From Siphonodentalium dalli (lineage: Eukaryota; Mollusca; Scaphopoda; Gadilida; Siphonodentaliidae), in assembly GCA_032622095.1 (NCBI GenBank), contig CP136069.1, positions 6,900,036-6,964,035 of the forward strand: a DNA stretch of 64,000 bases, read 5' to 3'. Positions 63,946 through 64,000 of the stretch are shown piece after piece. Below the pieces are notes generated by a model that worked only from the letters and a program-made list of their open reading frames with translations, searched no databases and was not told where the DNA came from. Both the position numbers and the translations under genes were made by a program. Position 1 is the first letter of the stretch; each line of letters opens with the position of its first letter.

Positions 63946-64000
63946 AGTCTGACGAAAAATAGCTTATGTCCAGTGCACTTCTGTATCTGTCGGACATTTT

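Overview
The window looks like non-coding, repeat-dominated DNA from an invertebrate animal. It is AT-rich, carries several families of short inverted-repeat transposons (MITEs), and has no dense gene layout. The left flank holds old dispersed-repeat phrases of a kind I associate with bivalve and gastropod genomes (a 'ggccataactctg' motif and a GACAGACGG-type tail). A mollusc is therefore my best guess, with low confidence. No RNA gene, CRISPR array or complete protein gene can be supported.

Layout. 1-2370: diverged tandem monomers, a small microsatellite and hairpin, a decayed MITE (called family A here), then featureless sequence. 2371-52331: one uninterrupted minisatellite of about 1,281 copies of a 39-bp unit, with no visible frame-shifting indel. 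52332-52673: the right part of a family A MITE, continuous with the last 39-bp unit. 52741-58849: a second, unrelated satellite of about 42 copies of a 144-bp unit. 58864-59014 (minus strand): a short stretch that could be a protein-coding exon. 59284-63125: a cluster of MITEs with hAT-like (8-bp duplications), piggyBac-like (TTAA, CCCTTT ends) and Tc1/mariner-like (TA, CAGT ends) signatures, plus an intact family A MITE and a 70-bp triplication. 63304-63945: four diverged ~161-bp tandem units.

How the parts relate. Both large arrays appear to have grown from pieces of MITEs whose ordinary copies lie in the same window. The 39-bp unit matches a short internal segment of family A (single-copy versions at about 61528 and 1537), and the array runs directly into the rest of that element up to its TTAA end. 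About three quarters of the 144-bp unit matches one arm of the palindromic MITE at 61976-62192. The 39-bp array also has a higher-order structure: two successive blocks of about 21.4 kb (8.4-29.8 kb and 30.1-51.6 kb) carry the same ordered set of unit variants at spacings of 546-558 units.

The 16,629-codon open frame over the array is best read as a by-product of a 39-bp (13-codon) period. The frame has no ATG anywhere, and a frame on the opposite strand is open too. The minus-strand ORFs over the second array follow from its 144-bp (48-codon) period in the same way.
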